A DNA stretch of 64,000 nucleotides from Streptomyces flaveolus (GTDB lineage: Bacteria > Actinomycetota > Actinomycetes > Streptomycetales > Streptomycetaceae), in the NCBI RefSeq assembly GCF_000716535.1, contig NZ_JNWV01000028.1, forward strand, positions 62,001 to 126,000, given 5' to 3'. Numbering within the stretch: the first letter of the stretch is position 1; the number at the start of each line of letters is the position of its first letter. Position numbers and translations under genes: made by a program. The notes under the pieces were generated by a model that was not told the DNA's origin, did no database searches, and saw only the letters and a program-made list of their open reading frames with translations. Positions 28,436-37,861 of the stretch are shown piece after piece.

Positions 28436-29374
28436 CTAGCAGTCGAGGCCGAGCAGGCCCGCCGCCGCCAGCAGCTTGCCGATCTGTTCGACCTCCGCGC
28501 CGGACAGCGGGACCTGCGGCTCGGCGGTCACCGGGCAGTCGATGATCCCGCGCAGGTGCAGCGCCGCCTTGAACGCGCCCAGCGCCGCCGAGCTGCCGCC
28601 CATCCGCGCGGGGTCCCCGACGCCGGTGATCCCGAACAGCGCGCACAGCCGCTCCTGTTCGGCCCGCGCTCCCTCGGCGTCGCCCGCCCGGCACTGGCGG
28701 TAGAGGCGCACATAGCCGTGCGGGTCGACGTTGGCCAGGCCCGGCACCGCCCCGTCGGCGCCCAGCGCCAGCGCGGCGTCGGTGATCAGCTCGGAGCCGG
28801 TCAGCACGCTGAACCCGGGGTGGGCGCGGGCGCCGGTGACCACCTCCCGGAAGGCCGCCAGATCCCCGCTGGAGTCCTTGACCCCGGCCAGTACGCCGTC
28901 CCCGGCCAGCCCTAGCAACAGGTCGGCGGGGAGCTTCGTGTGGACGGCGACGGGGATGTCGTAGGCGATCACCGGGACCGGACTGGCGGCGGCGATCCGG
29001 CGGTAGTGGTGGACGATCTCGGACGGGTGGGTGCGGGCGTAGAAGGGCGCGGTGACGACGACGGCCCGCGCGCCCGCCGAGGTGACCGCCGTGACGTGGT
29101 CGAGGACGCGCGGGGTGGTCATGTCGATGGCCCCGGCGAGGACGGGCAGCTGACCGCCCACGTGCGCGGTCACGGCCTTCACCACCCGCGCGCGCTGCGC
29201 GTCCGTCAGGAAGGCCGCCTCCGAGGTCGAGCCCAGCAGGAACAGCCCGTGCACCCCGGCCTCCACCAGGAAGTCGACCAGACGCAGCAGCGAGGGCACG
29301 TCCACCTCGCGCTCCGGCGTCAGGGGCGTGCAGACGGGCGGGACGACACCGGTGAGCGGGGTGGGAAGGGACAT
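28436..29374 (-). CDS. DapA/NanA-family aldolase (possible N-acetylneuraminate lyase)
   Basis: 312 residues of a class I aldolase barrel. GSTSEAAFLT replaces the G-T-T-G-E of DapA, YDIP carries the catalytic Tyr, and GVKDSSGD carries the Schiff-base Lys (near residue 165). These features fit the wider dihydrodipicolinate synthase/N-acetylneuraminate lyase family rather than biosynthetic DapA. It is the last gene of the ABC transporter operon, starting 1 bp from the ATPase stop. With a sialidase next door, a sialic-acid lyase is a reasonable hypothesis, but no nanE or nanK is present. Confidence 0.75.
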   Translation of the reverse strand: MSLPTPLTGVVPPVCTPLTPEREVDVPSLLRLVDFLVEAGVHGLFLLGSTSEAAFLTDAQRARVVKAVTAHVGGQLPVLAGAIDMTTPRVLDHVTAVTSAGARAVVVTAPFYARTHPSEIVHHYRRIAAASPVPVIAYDIPVAVHTKLPADLLLGLAGDGVLAGVKDSSGDLAAFREVVTGARAHPGFSVLTGSELITDAALALGADGAVPGLANVDPHGYVRLYRQCRAGDAEGARAEQERLCALFGITGVGDPARMGGSSAALGAFKAALHLRGIIDCPVTAEPQVPLSGAEVEQIGKLLAAAGLLGLDC

Positions 29375-30379
29375 TCACGGCTCCTGGCGCGCTAGGTCTC
29401 GGGTCGGCTGGTCCTCCTGAACAGGATGGTGGCACCGGTAGCGGTGTCCGGGCCGTGACGCGGCCGAGAAGTCCGGCATCGACTCGGCACAGACCTCGTC
29501 GGCCTTCCAGCAGCGGGTGCGGAACGGGCAGCCGCTCGGCGGGCGGGTCGCCGAGGGGACCGGCCCGGTCAGCGGGATCGGGTCGAGGGGGTCCAGCAGG
29601 CCGGGCGTGGCCGAGAACAGGGCGCGGGTGTACGGGTGCCGGGCCGCGTCGGTGACCCGGCCGGCCGGGGTCTCCTCCACGATCCGGCCGAGGTACATGG
29701 TGATCACCCGGTCGCTCATCCGCCGTACCGTCTGGATGTCGTGCGAGACGAACACCAGGGCGAGACCGAGGCGTTCCTTCAGGTCGAGCAGCAGGTTGAG
29801 GATCTGTGCGCGGACCGAGACGTCCAGGGCGCTGGTCGGCTCGTCGGCGACGACCAGGGCCGGGTCCAGGGCGAGCGCGCGGGCGATGGCGACGCGCTGC
29901 CGCTGCCCGCCGGAGAGCTGTCCGGGCAGGGCGTCGGCGAGCGCCGGGGGCAGACCGACCAGGGCCATCAACTCCCGGACCCGTTCCTCCCGTTCGGCAC
30001 GCGTGCCGCGCCGGTGGACGTCCAGCGGGTCGCGCAGGGCACGGCGGACCGTCAGCCGTCGGTTCAGCGCGGTCGACGGGTCCTGGAAGATCATGCCGGT
30101 GCCCGCGCCGACCGTGGTCCTGCGCTCGGCGGCCGGCATCGCCCACAGGTCCCGGCCCCGGAACGCCACCGTCCCGGACACCGGCCGCTGGATGCCCACC
30201 AGCACCTTCGCCAGCGTCGACTTCCCGCACCCCGACTCGCCGACCACCCCGACCGTCTCACCGGGCCCGACGGAGAGATCGGCGCCGGTCAGGGCGTACA
30301 CCCGGTCCCGCCGGAACAGGCCGCCGCTGCGCGCCCTGTGCACGACGTGCGCGTCCCGCACCTCCACGACAGCGGTCAC
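29375..30379 (-). CDS. Dipeptide/oligopeptide-type ABC transporter ATPase (OppF-like)
   Basis: 334 residues with Walker A GESGCGKST, signature LSGGQRQR, Walker B LVVADEPTSALD and the C-terminal OppD/F zinc-site-like segment (CPFRTRCWKADEVC). The GTG at 30379 overlaps the stop of the upstream permease-ATPase gene (GTGA). It is the second ATPase of an Opp/Dpp-type importer. Confidence 0.9.
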   Translation of the reverse strand: MTAVVEVRDAHVVHRARSGGLFRRDRVYALTGADLSVGPGETVGVVGESGCGKSTLAKVLVGIQRPVSGTVAFRGRDLWAMPAAERRTTVGAGTGMIFQDPSTALNRRLTVRRALRDPLDVHRRGTRAEREERVRELMALVGLPPALADALPGQLSGGQRQRVAIARALALDPALVVADEPTSALDVSVRAQILNLLLDLKERLGLALVFVSHDIQTVRRMSDRVITMYLGRIVEETPAGRVTDAARHPYTRALFSATPGLLDPLDPIPLTGPVPSATRPPSGCPFRTRCWKADEVCAESMPDFSAASRPGHRYRCHHPVQEDQPTRDLARQEP

Positions 30380-32355
30380 TGCAGGGCCTCCTCGCTGTCC
30401 GCCGATGCCAGCTCCACCGCCGGGTGGTGACAGGCGGCCGTATGGGTGGGGGTGCCCGCGAGGACCGGGGCGGTCGTCCGGCACACCTCGGTGGCGAGCG
30501 GGCAGCGGTCGGCGAACCGGCAGCCCGCCGGGAAGTCGGCCGGGGCCGGTACGACCCCCTTGATCTGGGTCATCCGTTCCTCGGCCGATTCCAGCGAGAG
30601 CACGCTGCCGAGCAGCCCGCGCGTGTAGTGGTGGGCCGGCGCCGCCACCAGGTCGGCGGTCACCCCGGTCTCCACGATCTGCCCGCCGTACATCACCGCC
30701 ACCCGGTCGGTGATGTCGGCGACCAGCGCCAGATCGTGCGAGACCAGGATCAGTGCGAAGCCCAGCTCGGCCCGCAGCCTGAGCAGCAGCTCCATGACCT
30801 GGGCCTGCACGGTGACGTCCAGGGCGGTCGTCGGCTCGTCGGCGACGATCAGCTTCGGGTCGCGGGAGAGGGCCATGGCGATGAGCACGCGCTGGCGCTG
30901 CCCGCCGGACAGCTCGTGCGGATAGCTGCGCAGGGTGCGGTCGGGGTCCAGGCCGACCAGCTCCATGAGCTCGCGCGGACCGTGCCTGCCCCCGCGCCGG
31001 ACGAGCTGCCTGAGCTGGGCCCGGACGGTCATGCCCGGGTTCAGGGAGGACAGGGCGTCCTGGTGGACCATGGCCATCTCGTGGCCCAGCAGCCGCCGCC
31101 GCACCCGCATCGGCTCGGCCAGCAGGTCCCGCTGCCGGAACCGCACCTGCCCGCTGATCCGGGCGCCCTTCGGCTGGAGCCCCATGACGGTCAGCGCGGT
31201 CAGCGACTTCCCGCAGCCCGACTCGCCCACCAGCCCGAGCACTTCACCGGGGTACACCTCGAAGCCGACGCCGGCGACGACGTCCACGCCCCGGTGCCGG
31301 TCCGGGAAGCCGATGGCGAGGTGCTCCACGGCGAGCACCGGCTGCCCGCTCCGGTCCGGCAGCGGCCGGGCCCGGGAGCGCAGCCGCCGGGCGGCCTCGG
31401 CGAGACCGGGCAGCGGCAGCACCCCGCCGGTGCCGGGTTCCGGGGTCTGGAGCCGGTCCGCCGGTGCCGCCACCTCGCGGGGCGCGGGCGCCGCCCACGC
31501 GTCCGAGACGCCCTCGGAGAGGATGTTCAGCGCCAGCACGGTGAGCAGGATCAGCAGCCCGGGGAAGACGGTCGCCCACCAGCCTCCGGTCAGCACCATG
31601 TTCTTGCCGTCCGCGATGACACTGCCCCAGGACGGGTCCGGGGGCCGGACGCCCGCGCCGATGAAGGACAGCGAGGCCTCGAACACGATGGCCTCGGCGA
31701 CCTGGACCGTGCAGAACACCAGCACCGGCGCGGCACAGTTGACGGCCACGTGCCGCAGCACGATGTGCGGGGTGCGGGCGCCGATGACCCGCTCGGCGGT
31801 GACGTAGTCCTCGCCGTACTGGTCCAGCACGTTGGCCCGTACGACCCGCGCCACGGGCGGGGTGAACAGGAACGCGATGGCACAGATCAGCACGCCGATC
31901 CCGCCGCCGAACACGGCCACCAGCACGGCCGCGAGCGCGATGCCCGGGAACGCCATCACCACGTCCAGGCAGCGCATCAGCGTCTCGTCCACCGCCTTGC
32001 GGGAGGTGGCGGCCAGCGCCCCGAGAAGGGCGCCGACGACGAGGGCCAGCGCGGTCGCGCCCAGCCCGATGGCGAGGGACCAGCGGGCGCCGTACATCAG
32101 CCGGCTGAGGACGTCCCGGCCGAGGCTGTCCTGCCCCATCCAGTGCCCGGCCGACGGCGCCCCGGTCCCGCCGGCCGGGTCCTGCTGGTCGAGCGGATCG
32201 TGCGGGGCGAGGACGGGAGCGAGGACGGCGACGACAATGACGACACCCAGGAAGCAGACGGCGATCCTGGACAGCGGCGGCAGCCGGCGCCGGCCGCGCA
32301 GCCGGAGGCCACCGGGCCGGGAGAGCCGCTCGACGAGGTGCGCGCGCGTGACCAT
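30376..32355 (-). CDS. Fused OppC permease-OppD ATPase of a peptide-type ABC importer
   Basis: 659 residues joining two subunits that are usually separate. Residues about 1-300 are a DppC/OppC permease (LAPVLAPHDPLDQQDPAGG, GQDSLGRDVLSRLMYGARWSL, EASLSFIGAGVRPPDPSWG). After a Pro/Ala/Arg linker, residues about 340-659 are the ATPase with GESGCGKS, LSGGQRQRV, VADEPTTALD and the OppD tail CRFADRCP…C. There is no stop or frameshift between the two, so the fusion is real as read. It overlaps the upstream permease stop (ATGA). Confidence 0.9.
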   Translation of the reverse strand: MVTRAHLVERLSRPGGLRLRGRRRLPPLSRIAVCFLGVVIVVAVLAPVLAPHDPLDQQDPAGGTGAPSAGHWMGQDSLGRDVLSRLMYGARWSLAIGLGATALALVVGALLGALAATSRKAVDETLMRCLDVVMAFPGIALAAVLVAVFGGGIGVLICAIAFLFTPPVARVVRANVLDQYGEDYVTAERVIGARTPHIVLRHVAVNCAAPVLVFCTVQVAEAIVFEASLSFIGAGVRPPDPSWGSVIADGKNMVLTGGWWATVFPGLLILLTVLALNILSEGVSDAWAAPAPREVAAPADRLQTPEPGTGGVLPLPGLAEAARRLRSRARPLPDRSGQPVLAVEHLAIGFPDRHRGVDVVAGVGFEVYPGEVLGLVGESGCGKSLTALTVMGLQPKGARISGQVRFRQRDLLAEPMRVRRRLLGHEMAMVHQDALSSLNPGMTVRAQLRQLVRRGGRHGPRELMELVGLDPDRTLRSYPHELSGGQRQRVLIAMALSRDPKLIVADEPTTALDVTVQAQVMELLLRLRAELGFALILVSHDLALVADITDRVAVMYGGQIVETGVTADLVAAPAHHYTRGLLGSVLSLESAEERMTQIKGVVPAPADFPAGCRFADRCPLATEVCRTTAPVLAGTPTHTAACHHPAVELASADSEEALQ

Positions 32356-33311
32356 CAGGCCGCCCTCAAACGTGGGTTGACCAGCAGGTACAGGATGTCG
32401 ATGACGAGGTTGACGACGACGAACCCGGTGGCGGTGGTCAGGACGACGCCCTGCACGACGGCCGGATCGCCGTTCTGCACGGCGTCGATCATCAGCTTCC
32501 CCATGCCCGGCAGCGAGAAGATCGTCTCGATGACGACGGCACCGCCGAGGAGGTAGCCGACCCGCAGCCCGAGCACGGTGAGGGGATTGACGAGCGCGTT
32601 GCGCAGCACGTTCCGCCCGACGACGACCCGGGGCGGCAGTCCGTTCCCGATCGCCGTCCGGACGTAGTCCTTGTCCAGCTCCTCCACCACGGAGGTCCGG
32701 ACGATCCGGGTGAGCTGGGCGGCGACCGGCAGGGACAGCGCGAACGCGGGCAGGGCCATGGTCCTCAGCCAGCCGGTGACGGAGTCGGCGGGATTGACGT
32801 AGCCGCCGGTCGGGAACCAGCCGCGGTCCACGGCCAGGTACTGGATCATCAGCAGCGCCAGCCAGAAGCCGGGCGCGGCCACCCCGACCAGCGAGACGAC
32901 CCGGATGACCTGGTCCGGCAGCCGGTCCCGGTACACCGCCGCCGTCACCCCGCCCGCCAGCGCCAGCACGACGGCGAGCGCGAGACCGAGGAAGGTGAGC
33001 TGGAGGGTGAGGGGCAGCGCGGTGGTGACCTGGCCGGCCACGGGCGCGCGGGTGAGGGCGCTGGTGCCGAGGTCGCCGTGGAGCAGGTCGCCGACGAAGT
33101 GGACGTACCGCAGGGGGAGCGGGTCCAGCAGCCCGTTGCGCTCCCGGAAGTCGTGCAGTTGCCCGGGGGTCGGGTTGGCGCCCTGGAAGAACGCGGACGC
33201 CGGGTCGACGTCCGAGAACCGCATCACCAGGAACACGAACAGCACGATGCCGAGGAGCAGGGGCACGAGCAGGGCGACCCGGCGGAGCAGGATCCGTACG
33301 ACGGCCGTCAT
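32355..33311 (-). CDS. Peptide-type ABC transporter permease (OppB/DppB-like)
   Basis: 318 residues with six membrane helices and the DppB features FLVMRFSDVDPASAF at the start and the EAA-like loop ending TVLGLRVGYLLGGAVVIETIFSLPGMGKLM. It starts 4 bp after the binding-protein gene and overlaps the fused permease-ATPase gene. It forms the membrane channel together with the OppC half of that fusion. Confidence 0.92.
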   Translation of the reverse strand: MTAVVRILLRRVALLVPLLLGIVLFVFLVMRFSDVDPASAFFQGANPTPGQLHDFRERNGLLDPLPLRYVHFVGDLLHGDLGTSALTRAPVAGQVTTALPLTLQLTFLGLALAVVLALAGGVTAAVYRDRLPDQVIRVVSLVGVAAPGFWLALLMIQYLAVDRGWFPTGGYVNPADSVTGWLRTMALPAFALSLPVAAQLTRIVRTSVVEELDKDYVRTAIGNGLPPRVVVGRNVLRNALVNPLTVLGLRVGYLLGGAVVIETIFSLPGMGKLMIDAVQNGDPAVVQGVVLTTATGFVVVNLVIDILYLLVNPRLRAA

Positions 33312-33315
33312 GCCG

Positions 33316-34941
33316 TCAGACCCACTTGGCCTGGAGCAGGTTGACGCCCGGGTACGGCTGGGCCCTTATCCCGCTGAGCTCGCGCGGGTCCCAGGCGGTC
33401 ATCAGCTCGTTGTGGACCACCGGGTAGAGCACGGCCTGCTCGGCGACGACGTCGATGTAGTCCTGGATCATCGCCTTCTTCTTCGCGGGATCCGGCTCCC
33501 GGGTCGCCCGGTCCATGTCCTTGAAGAGCCGCTGGGCGACGGGGTGGCCGGCCCACCGCGTGTACCGCATCCACAGGTTCCCGGGCCCGTAGTTGTAGTG
33601 CATGATCAGGTCGGCGTCGCGGCCGAACTGGTTCGGGTTGGAGGCCGCCGCGACCACCTGGTAGTCCTGCTTCTGGTCCATCTTGGTGAAGACGGCCGTG
33701 GTCTCCTGCGGCGCCAGGGTGGTCCGTACGCCGATCGCGTCCCAGGAGGACTTGATGGTCGGCAGGCAGTCCACGATCCAACTGACGTTGACGGCGAGGA
33801 TCTCGATCTCGAGGCCGGTGACCCCGGCGGCCTTCAGCAGGGCCCTGGCCTTGTCCGGGTCGTGGTCGTAGACGGTCTTGGCCCGGCGGTAGCCGGGGTT
33901 GCCCTCGTTGAGGAACGAGGACGCGGGCCTGCCGTGGCCCTTCAGCGCGACCCGCACCATCTTCTCGGTGTCGACGGCGTAGTGCAGGGCCTGGCGGACG
34001 CGGACGTCGTCGAAGGGCGCGTGCCGGGTGTTGAACATCAGGAAGAGGTTGTTCATCCCGGCACCGCCGGCCACCTTCAGCCCGCCCTGTTCCAGCCGGG
34101 GGATGTTGGCGTAGGGGATGTTGTCGGCGATCTGCGCGCCGGCGCCGGTCCCGGAGATCTTCGCGACGCGCGGTGCCGCGTCCACGATGGTCAGCCAGTT
34201 CATCTTCCGGAAGGCGGGCTTGCGGGGACCGTTGTAGGCGGCGAACGCCTCGAAGGTGGTGTTCGACTTCGGGTGGTGCGCGGTCTGCCGGTACGGCCCC
34301 GAGCCCACGGCCAGTCCCTTGATGGCGTCGTCCCAGGCGCCGGGCCGGGAGAAGACGTGCCGGGGCATGATCTTGGCGAGGGTGAGCCGGGAAAGACCGT
34401 CCGGGAAGGGGAACTTGAGGACGAGCTCGACGGTCCGGGCGTCGGCCTTCCGCACGGAGTCCAGCCAGGAGGCGAAGAACCCCTTGGCGAGCGTCTGGGT
34501 GTCCGGGTCGAGAATCCGGTCGAAGACGAACACGACGTCGTCGGCGGTGACGGGCTTGCCGTCGTGGAAGGTGGCACCGGGGCGGAGCGAGAACCGCCAG
34601 GTGGTGGCGGACGGGTCGCCGGGGATCGCGGTGGCCAGCGCCGGATACGGCTCCCGGGTGATCGGGTCCGTGTCCAACAGGCCTTCGTAGATGTGGTTGT
34701 TGGCGGCCATCGCGAACGCCGACGCGGTCTGTGTCGGGTCCCAGCTGCCGTCGTTGCCGTACCCGATCACCGCGGTCAGCGTCCGGTCCTCGCCGCTGCC
34801 GCCGCCTCCGGTGTCGTTCGTCGACTCCGGACCGGCGGAACAGGCGGCCAGGGCGGGGGCCGCGCCGAGCGCGCCCGAGTACTTCAGGAACTGCCGGCGA
34901 AGCGGTGCCGGTACGCCGGGGTTCACGTCGTCGTCGCGCAC
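33316..34941 (-). CDS. Extracellular solute-binding lipoprotein, family 5 (peptide/opine/sialic acid type)
   Basis: 541 residues. The N-terminus combines a twin-arginine-like RRQFLKYSG and a lipobox LAAC, so it is an exported lipoprotein. The body is SBP family 5 (WRFSLRPGATFHDGKPVTADDVVFVFDRIL …). It is the first gene of the five-gene leftward unit and sets its specificity. Dpp-type systems import peptides, but in Corynebacterium a related system imports sialic acid, which fits the lyase and sialidase neighbours. Confidence 0.88.
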   Translation of the reverse strand: MRDDDVNPGVPAPLRRQFLKYSGALGAAPALAACSAGPESTNDTGGGGSGEDRTLTAVIGYGNDGSWDPTQTASAFAMAANNHIYEGLLDTDPITREPYPALATAIPGDPSATTWRFSLRPGATFHDGKPVTADDVVFVFDRILDPDTQTLAKGFFASWLDSVRKADARTVELVLKFPFPDGLSRLTLAKIMPRHVFSRPGAWDDAIKGLAVGSGPYRQTAHHPKSNTTFEAFAAYNGPRKPAFRKMNWLTIVDAAPRVAKISGTGAGAQIADNIPYANIPRLEQGGLKVAGGAGMNNLFLMFNTRHAPFDDVRVRQALHYAVDTEKMVRVALKGHGRPASSFLNEGNPGYRRAKTVYDHDPDKARALLKAAGVTGLEIEILAVNVSWIVDCLPTIKSSWDAIGVRTTLAPQETTAVFTKMDQKQDYQVVAAASNPNQFGRDADLIMHYNYGPGNLWMRYTRWAGHPVAQRLFKDMDRATREPDPAKKKAMIQDYIDVVAEQAVLYPVVHNELMTAWDPRELSGIRAQPYPGVNLLQAKWV

Positions 34942-35122
34942 GGGTCCTCCAGCGGGTGGATGGGGGAGGGTGGGAGGGAGATACGACGTCCTACGTCCTA
35001 CGTCCGGTCGGTAGCGCGACCATAGGAGGACCCCCGGGGGCGGTCAAGACGGCACACACGAATGGCCCAGCCGCCAGAGGTCGCACCACTGGACGCGCTG
35101 CGCCGGGGCGGTACGACGCGGC

Positions 35123-35158
35123 AGACCGACAGCGCCCGTCCGGGGTCGCTGTCGGTCT
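35123..35158 (-). terminator. Hairpin downstream of the luciferase-like gene
   Basis: AGACCGACAGCG (35123-35134) pairs perfectly with CGCTGTCGGTCT (35147-35158), 12-bp stem and 12-base loop, 27 bp past the stop of the leftward luciferase-like gene. There is no T-run. Between here and 34942, upstream of the binding-protein gene, is a triple TACGTCC repeat near 34990. Confidence 0.65.
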
Positions 35159-35184
35159 GGGTGGCGGTGGGCGTGCTCGGGCGG

Positions 35185-36339
35185 TCAGGCCGGCTGGGTC
35201 TCGCGTGCCTCCCGGGCGCGACGGGCCTCGGTGTGGGGGAAGATGTGGCGGTTGTCGATGCTCCACTGGATGGACTCGTCACCGCGCGCGGTGGAGCCCG
35301 AGAAGCGCGGGGCCACCTGCTCGGCCAGCAGCGCGTAGCTGCGCTTCGTCTTCTCGAAGGACGCCCAGTTCATGGCGTAGACGAGGAACGTGCCGAAGCC
35401 GCCGGTCTGCTCCTGGAGCCGCTCGATCGCGGCGACGGCGTCCTCGGGGGAGCCGACGATCGCCAGGCCCTGCTCGACCCCCGCCTCCAGCTCCTGCGAG
35501 GACTTGACGCCCTCCATGCTCGCGGCGACGTCGAAGCCGGCGGCCTTGCCCCAGTAGCCCCACAGCCACTCGGAGAAGCCCTGGCGCACGTCCTGGTAGG
35601 CCTGCTCACGCGTCTCGGCGATGTACAGCGGTACGACGACCCGCCACTTGGCCCGGTCCATCGTGTTGCCGTGCTCCTCGGCGGACTCCTCGGCGTAGCG
35701 CCACTGCTGGGCCAGGTCCACGGCCGGCAGTCCGGGCGGCGGGGCGCCCCACGACACCAGGCTCAGCCCGAACTGCCCGGCCACCCTGGGGCTGTTGGGC
35801 GTGCCGATGCTGGAGATGGCCATCTCGATGCCCGGCTTGCTGTAGCGGGGGAGCTGCATCTTGGCGTCCTGGAGCACGAACCAGTCGGTCTTGGCGCTCA
35901 CCCGCTCCTCGCCGTTGACCAGCTCCCGGACGACGGGGATCGCCTCGCTCGCCATGCGCTTCAGGTCGTCCTGCGCCACCCCGAACTGGTGCGAGTCGTT
36001 CGGGGTGGCGCCGGGGCCGACGCCGAGGATGTAGCGGCCCCGGGTGAGGTGGTCGAGCATCAGGGCACGGGTCGCCACGTTGTACGGGTGGTGGAAGGGC
36101 AGCGGCACGACGCCGTTGGCCAGCTTGATCTGCCGGGTCCGCTCGGCGGCGGCCGCGATGATCGTCTCGGGGGCGCCGATCGTCGGCCAGGCCAGGGAGT
36201 GGTGCTCGCCGAACCAGCACTCGTCGTAGTTCAGCTCGTCGAGGTGCTCGACGAGCTGGAGGTCACGCCGGATGGTCAGGTGGGGGTCCTGACCCGGGGC
36301 GTGGAGGGGGGAAAGGAACACTCCGATTCCGCTGTGCAC
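35185..36339 (-). CDS. Luciferase-like (LLM class) flavin-dependent oxidoreductase
   Basis: 384 residues of the bacterial-luciferase-like barrel: GIGVFLSPLHAPG, CWFGEHHSLAWPTIG, LANGVVPLPFHHPYNVATRALMLDHLTRGRYILGVGPG. It would use FMNH2 or F420 to oxidise an unknown organic substrate; the acid/base HH pair is present. The GTG at 36339 follows a GGAGAG site. It is the last of three leftward genes with the P-loop pair. A flavin reductase is encoded at the other end of the island (54741-55292) and could supply reduced flavin. Confidence 0.85.
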   Translation of the reverse strand: MHSGIGVFLSPLHAPGQDPHLTIRRDLQLVEHLDELNYDECWFGEHHSLAWPTIGAPETIIAAAAERTRQIKLANGVVPLPFHHPYNVATRALMLDHLTRGRYILGVGPGATPNDSHQFGVAQDDLKRMASEAIPVVRELVNGEERVSAKTDWFVLQDAKMQLPRYSKPGIEMAISSIGTPNSPRVAGQFGLSLVSWGAPPPGLPAVDLAQQWRYAEESAEEHGNTMDRAKWRVVVPLYIAETREQAYQDVRQGFSEWLWGYWGKAAGFDVAASMEGVKSSQELEAGVEQGLAIVGSPEDAVAAIERLQEQTGGFGTFLVYAMNWASFEKTKRSYALLAEQVAPRFSGSTARGDESIQWSIDNRHIFPHTEARRAREARETQPA

Positions 36340-36459
36340 GGTGCTCTCCTTGCCGTGAACGAGGGCAGTCAGGGGGCTGGAGGGGGGATTGGGGGGCGAC
36401 GCCCGGAGGTGGACGGAGGTGGACGACGCCGGCGGGTGGGCCTGCTACCGGTCAGGCCG

Positions 36460-37059
36460 CTACACGGTCTGCGGCAGGCCGACGATCTTCAGGACCTGCT
36501 CGATGCGCTCCTCGAGGCTTCCCGTGACGATGTGCAGCGGGACGTCGAGCGTCTTGACGATCTCCAGCATCAGCTCGTCGGACAGGGTGCGGAAGCGCTC
36601 GCTGATCGGGTCGACGCCCTCCGGCAGCGGAAATTCCACCGGGCAGTGGATGACGACGTCGTAGTTCGCCGTGGCGTGCTCCTTGCCCAGCAGGGCGAGC
36701 TGGTCCACGACCTCCTCGTAGGGGCTGGTGGAGGCGTGCACGTCGGCGAGGGTGACCGACGGCTCGGGGTAACGGCCCACGGCGAGCCGCACCTTGCTGT
36801 AGACCCACTCGTGGAGCACCGAACCGTCCGAGAGGAAACCGTCCTGGAGCCGGGCCTCGTCGACGGCGCGCTCCGTGAAGCGACGCACCGCGAGCTGGAT
36901 CAGCTCGGGCTCGTTGGTCTCCTCCAGCGCCTTGGGGGTGCCGCCGGCCGGGTCGCGCATGGCGCTGCCGTGGACCCGTTCCAGACCGAGCCGCTCGGGC
37001 AGTTCGGTGGTGAGGGTCGTCTTGCCGTTTCCGTAGGCGCCGACGAATGCGATTCTCAC
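36460..37059 (-). CDS. P-loop nucleotide-binding protein (AAA_28/NadR-like), paralogue of the next gene
   Basis: 199 residues with Walker A GAYGNGKT at residues 7-14, an acidic D-G-S motif (LSDGSVLHEW) and DVVIHCPVEFPLPEG. The family is a broad group of P-loop kinases or ATPases seen in secondary-metabolite loci; the substrate is unknown. It is clearly homologous to the upstream gene: shared blocks are SDGSxLHEWxY, D-V/A-x-I/V-H-x-P-x-EFP and the C-terminal IVxxLDxP/EIPVH. The GTG at 37059 has AGGAGAG upstream. Confidence 0.75.
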   Translation of the reverse strand: MRIAFVGAYGNGKTTLTTELPERLGLERVHGSAMRDPAGGTPKALEETNEPELIQLAVRRFTERAVDEARLQDGFLSDGSVLHEWVYSKVRLAVGRYPEPSVTLADVHASTSPYEEVVDQLALLGKEHATANYDVVIHCPVEFPLPEGVDPISERFRTLSDELMLEIVKTLDVPLHIVTGSLEERIEQVLKIVGLPQTV

Positions 37060-37156
37060 GTGGTCTCTCTCCTTCTTCTGCGATGCGTTCTTCCGCGATG
37101 CGTTCTTCCACGATGCGGCTGTGCCGCGGTGGTGCCGCGCTTGTGCGCGGCGCGGT

Positions 37157-37861
37157 TCACGCGGCGACGTCGGCCAGCCGTTCCAGCTCGTTGCGGGTGT
37201 CGATCTTGGAGTACTCGTCCTCGGCCCGGTCGATGGCCTCTTCGATGCTCATGACGGGCGTGAAGCCGAAGATGTCCACGATCTTCGCCAGCCGCTCCGG
37301 AATGGTTCCGCCGACCACGTGCACCGGGATTTCCAGCTCCTCCAGCGTCTTCAGCAGGAGTTCCTCCGCGAGCTGCCGGAAGCGCTCGTTCACCGGGCGG
37401 TGGCCGTCCTCGACGATGGGGAATTCGATCGGCAGGTGCACGAACGCGTCGTACGACTGCTTGGTGTGCTGCTTCGCCGGAATGGCGATCTGCTTCATCA
37501 CCTCGGCGTAGAACCGGACTTCGTCGGTCATCTCGACGTTGTCCAGGTCCACGGACTCGTTCGGGTTGATGCCGACCTTGACGCGCACGGTCGCGTAGGA
37601 CCACTCGTGCAGGGCGGACCCGTCCGAGATGAATCCGTTCGGCAGGTGGCTCTCGGCGACCGCCCGGCCCTGGATCCGCCGTGTGATCAGCATGATCAGC
37701 TCGGCGCCGTTGCACTCCTCCAGGGTCTTGCCGGGGAGCGATATGGGGAGCAGTTCCCGCATGGTGGGGGCGGAGGTGCGCGGAATGCCGGTGAGGTGTG
37801 CGAGCGCCATGCTGGTGAGCGTCTTGCCGACGGAATAGGTACCGGAAATGGACAGATTCAT
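37157..37861 (-). CDS. P-loop nucleotide-binding protein (AAA_28/NadR-like), first of a paralogous pair
   Basis: 234 residues with Walker A GTYSVGKT at residues 7-14, ISDGSALHEWSY, and YDAFVHLPIEFPIVEDG. It is about 30 residues longer than its neighbour, with an acidic C-terminal extension (SIEEAIDRAEDEYSKID). The ATG at 37861 follows GAGGAGA. It and the second copy are 97 bp apart and co-directional, so they probably act together, perhaps as a heterodimer. Function is not known. Confidence 0.75.
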   Translation of the reverse strand: MNLSISGTYSVGKTLTSMALAHLTGIPRTSAPTMRELLPISLPGKTLEECNGAELIMLITRRIQGRAVAESHLPNGFISDGSALHEWSYATVRVKVGINPNESVDLDNVEMTDEVRFYAEVMKQIAIPAKQHTKQSYDAFVHLPIEFPIVEDGHRPVNERFRQLAEELLLKTLEELEIPVHVVGGTIPERLAKIVDIFGFTPVMSIEEAIDRAEDEYSKIDTRNELERLADVAA

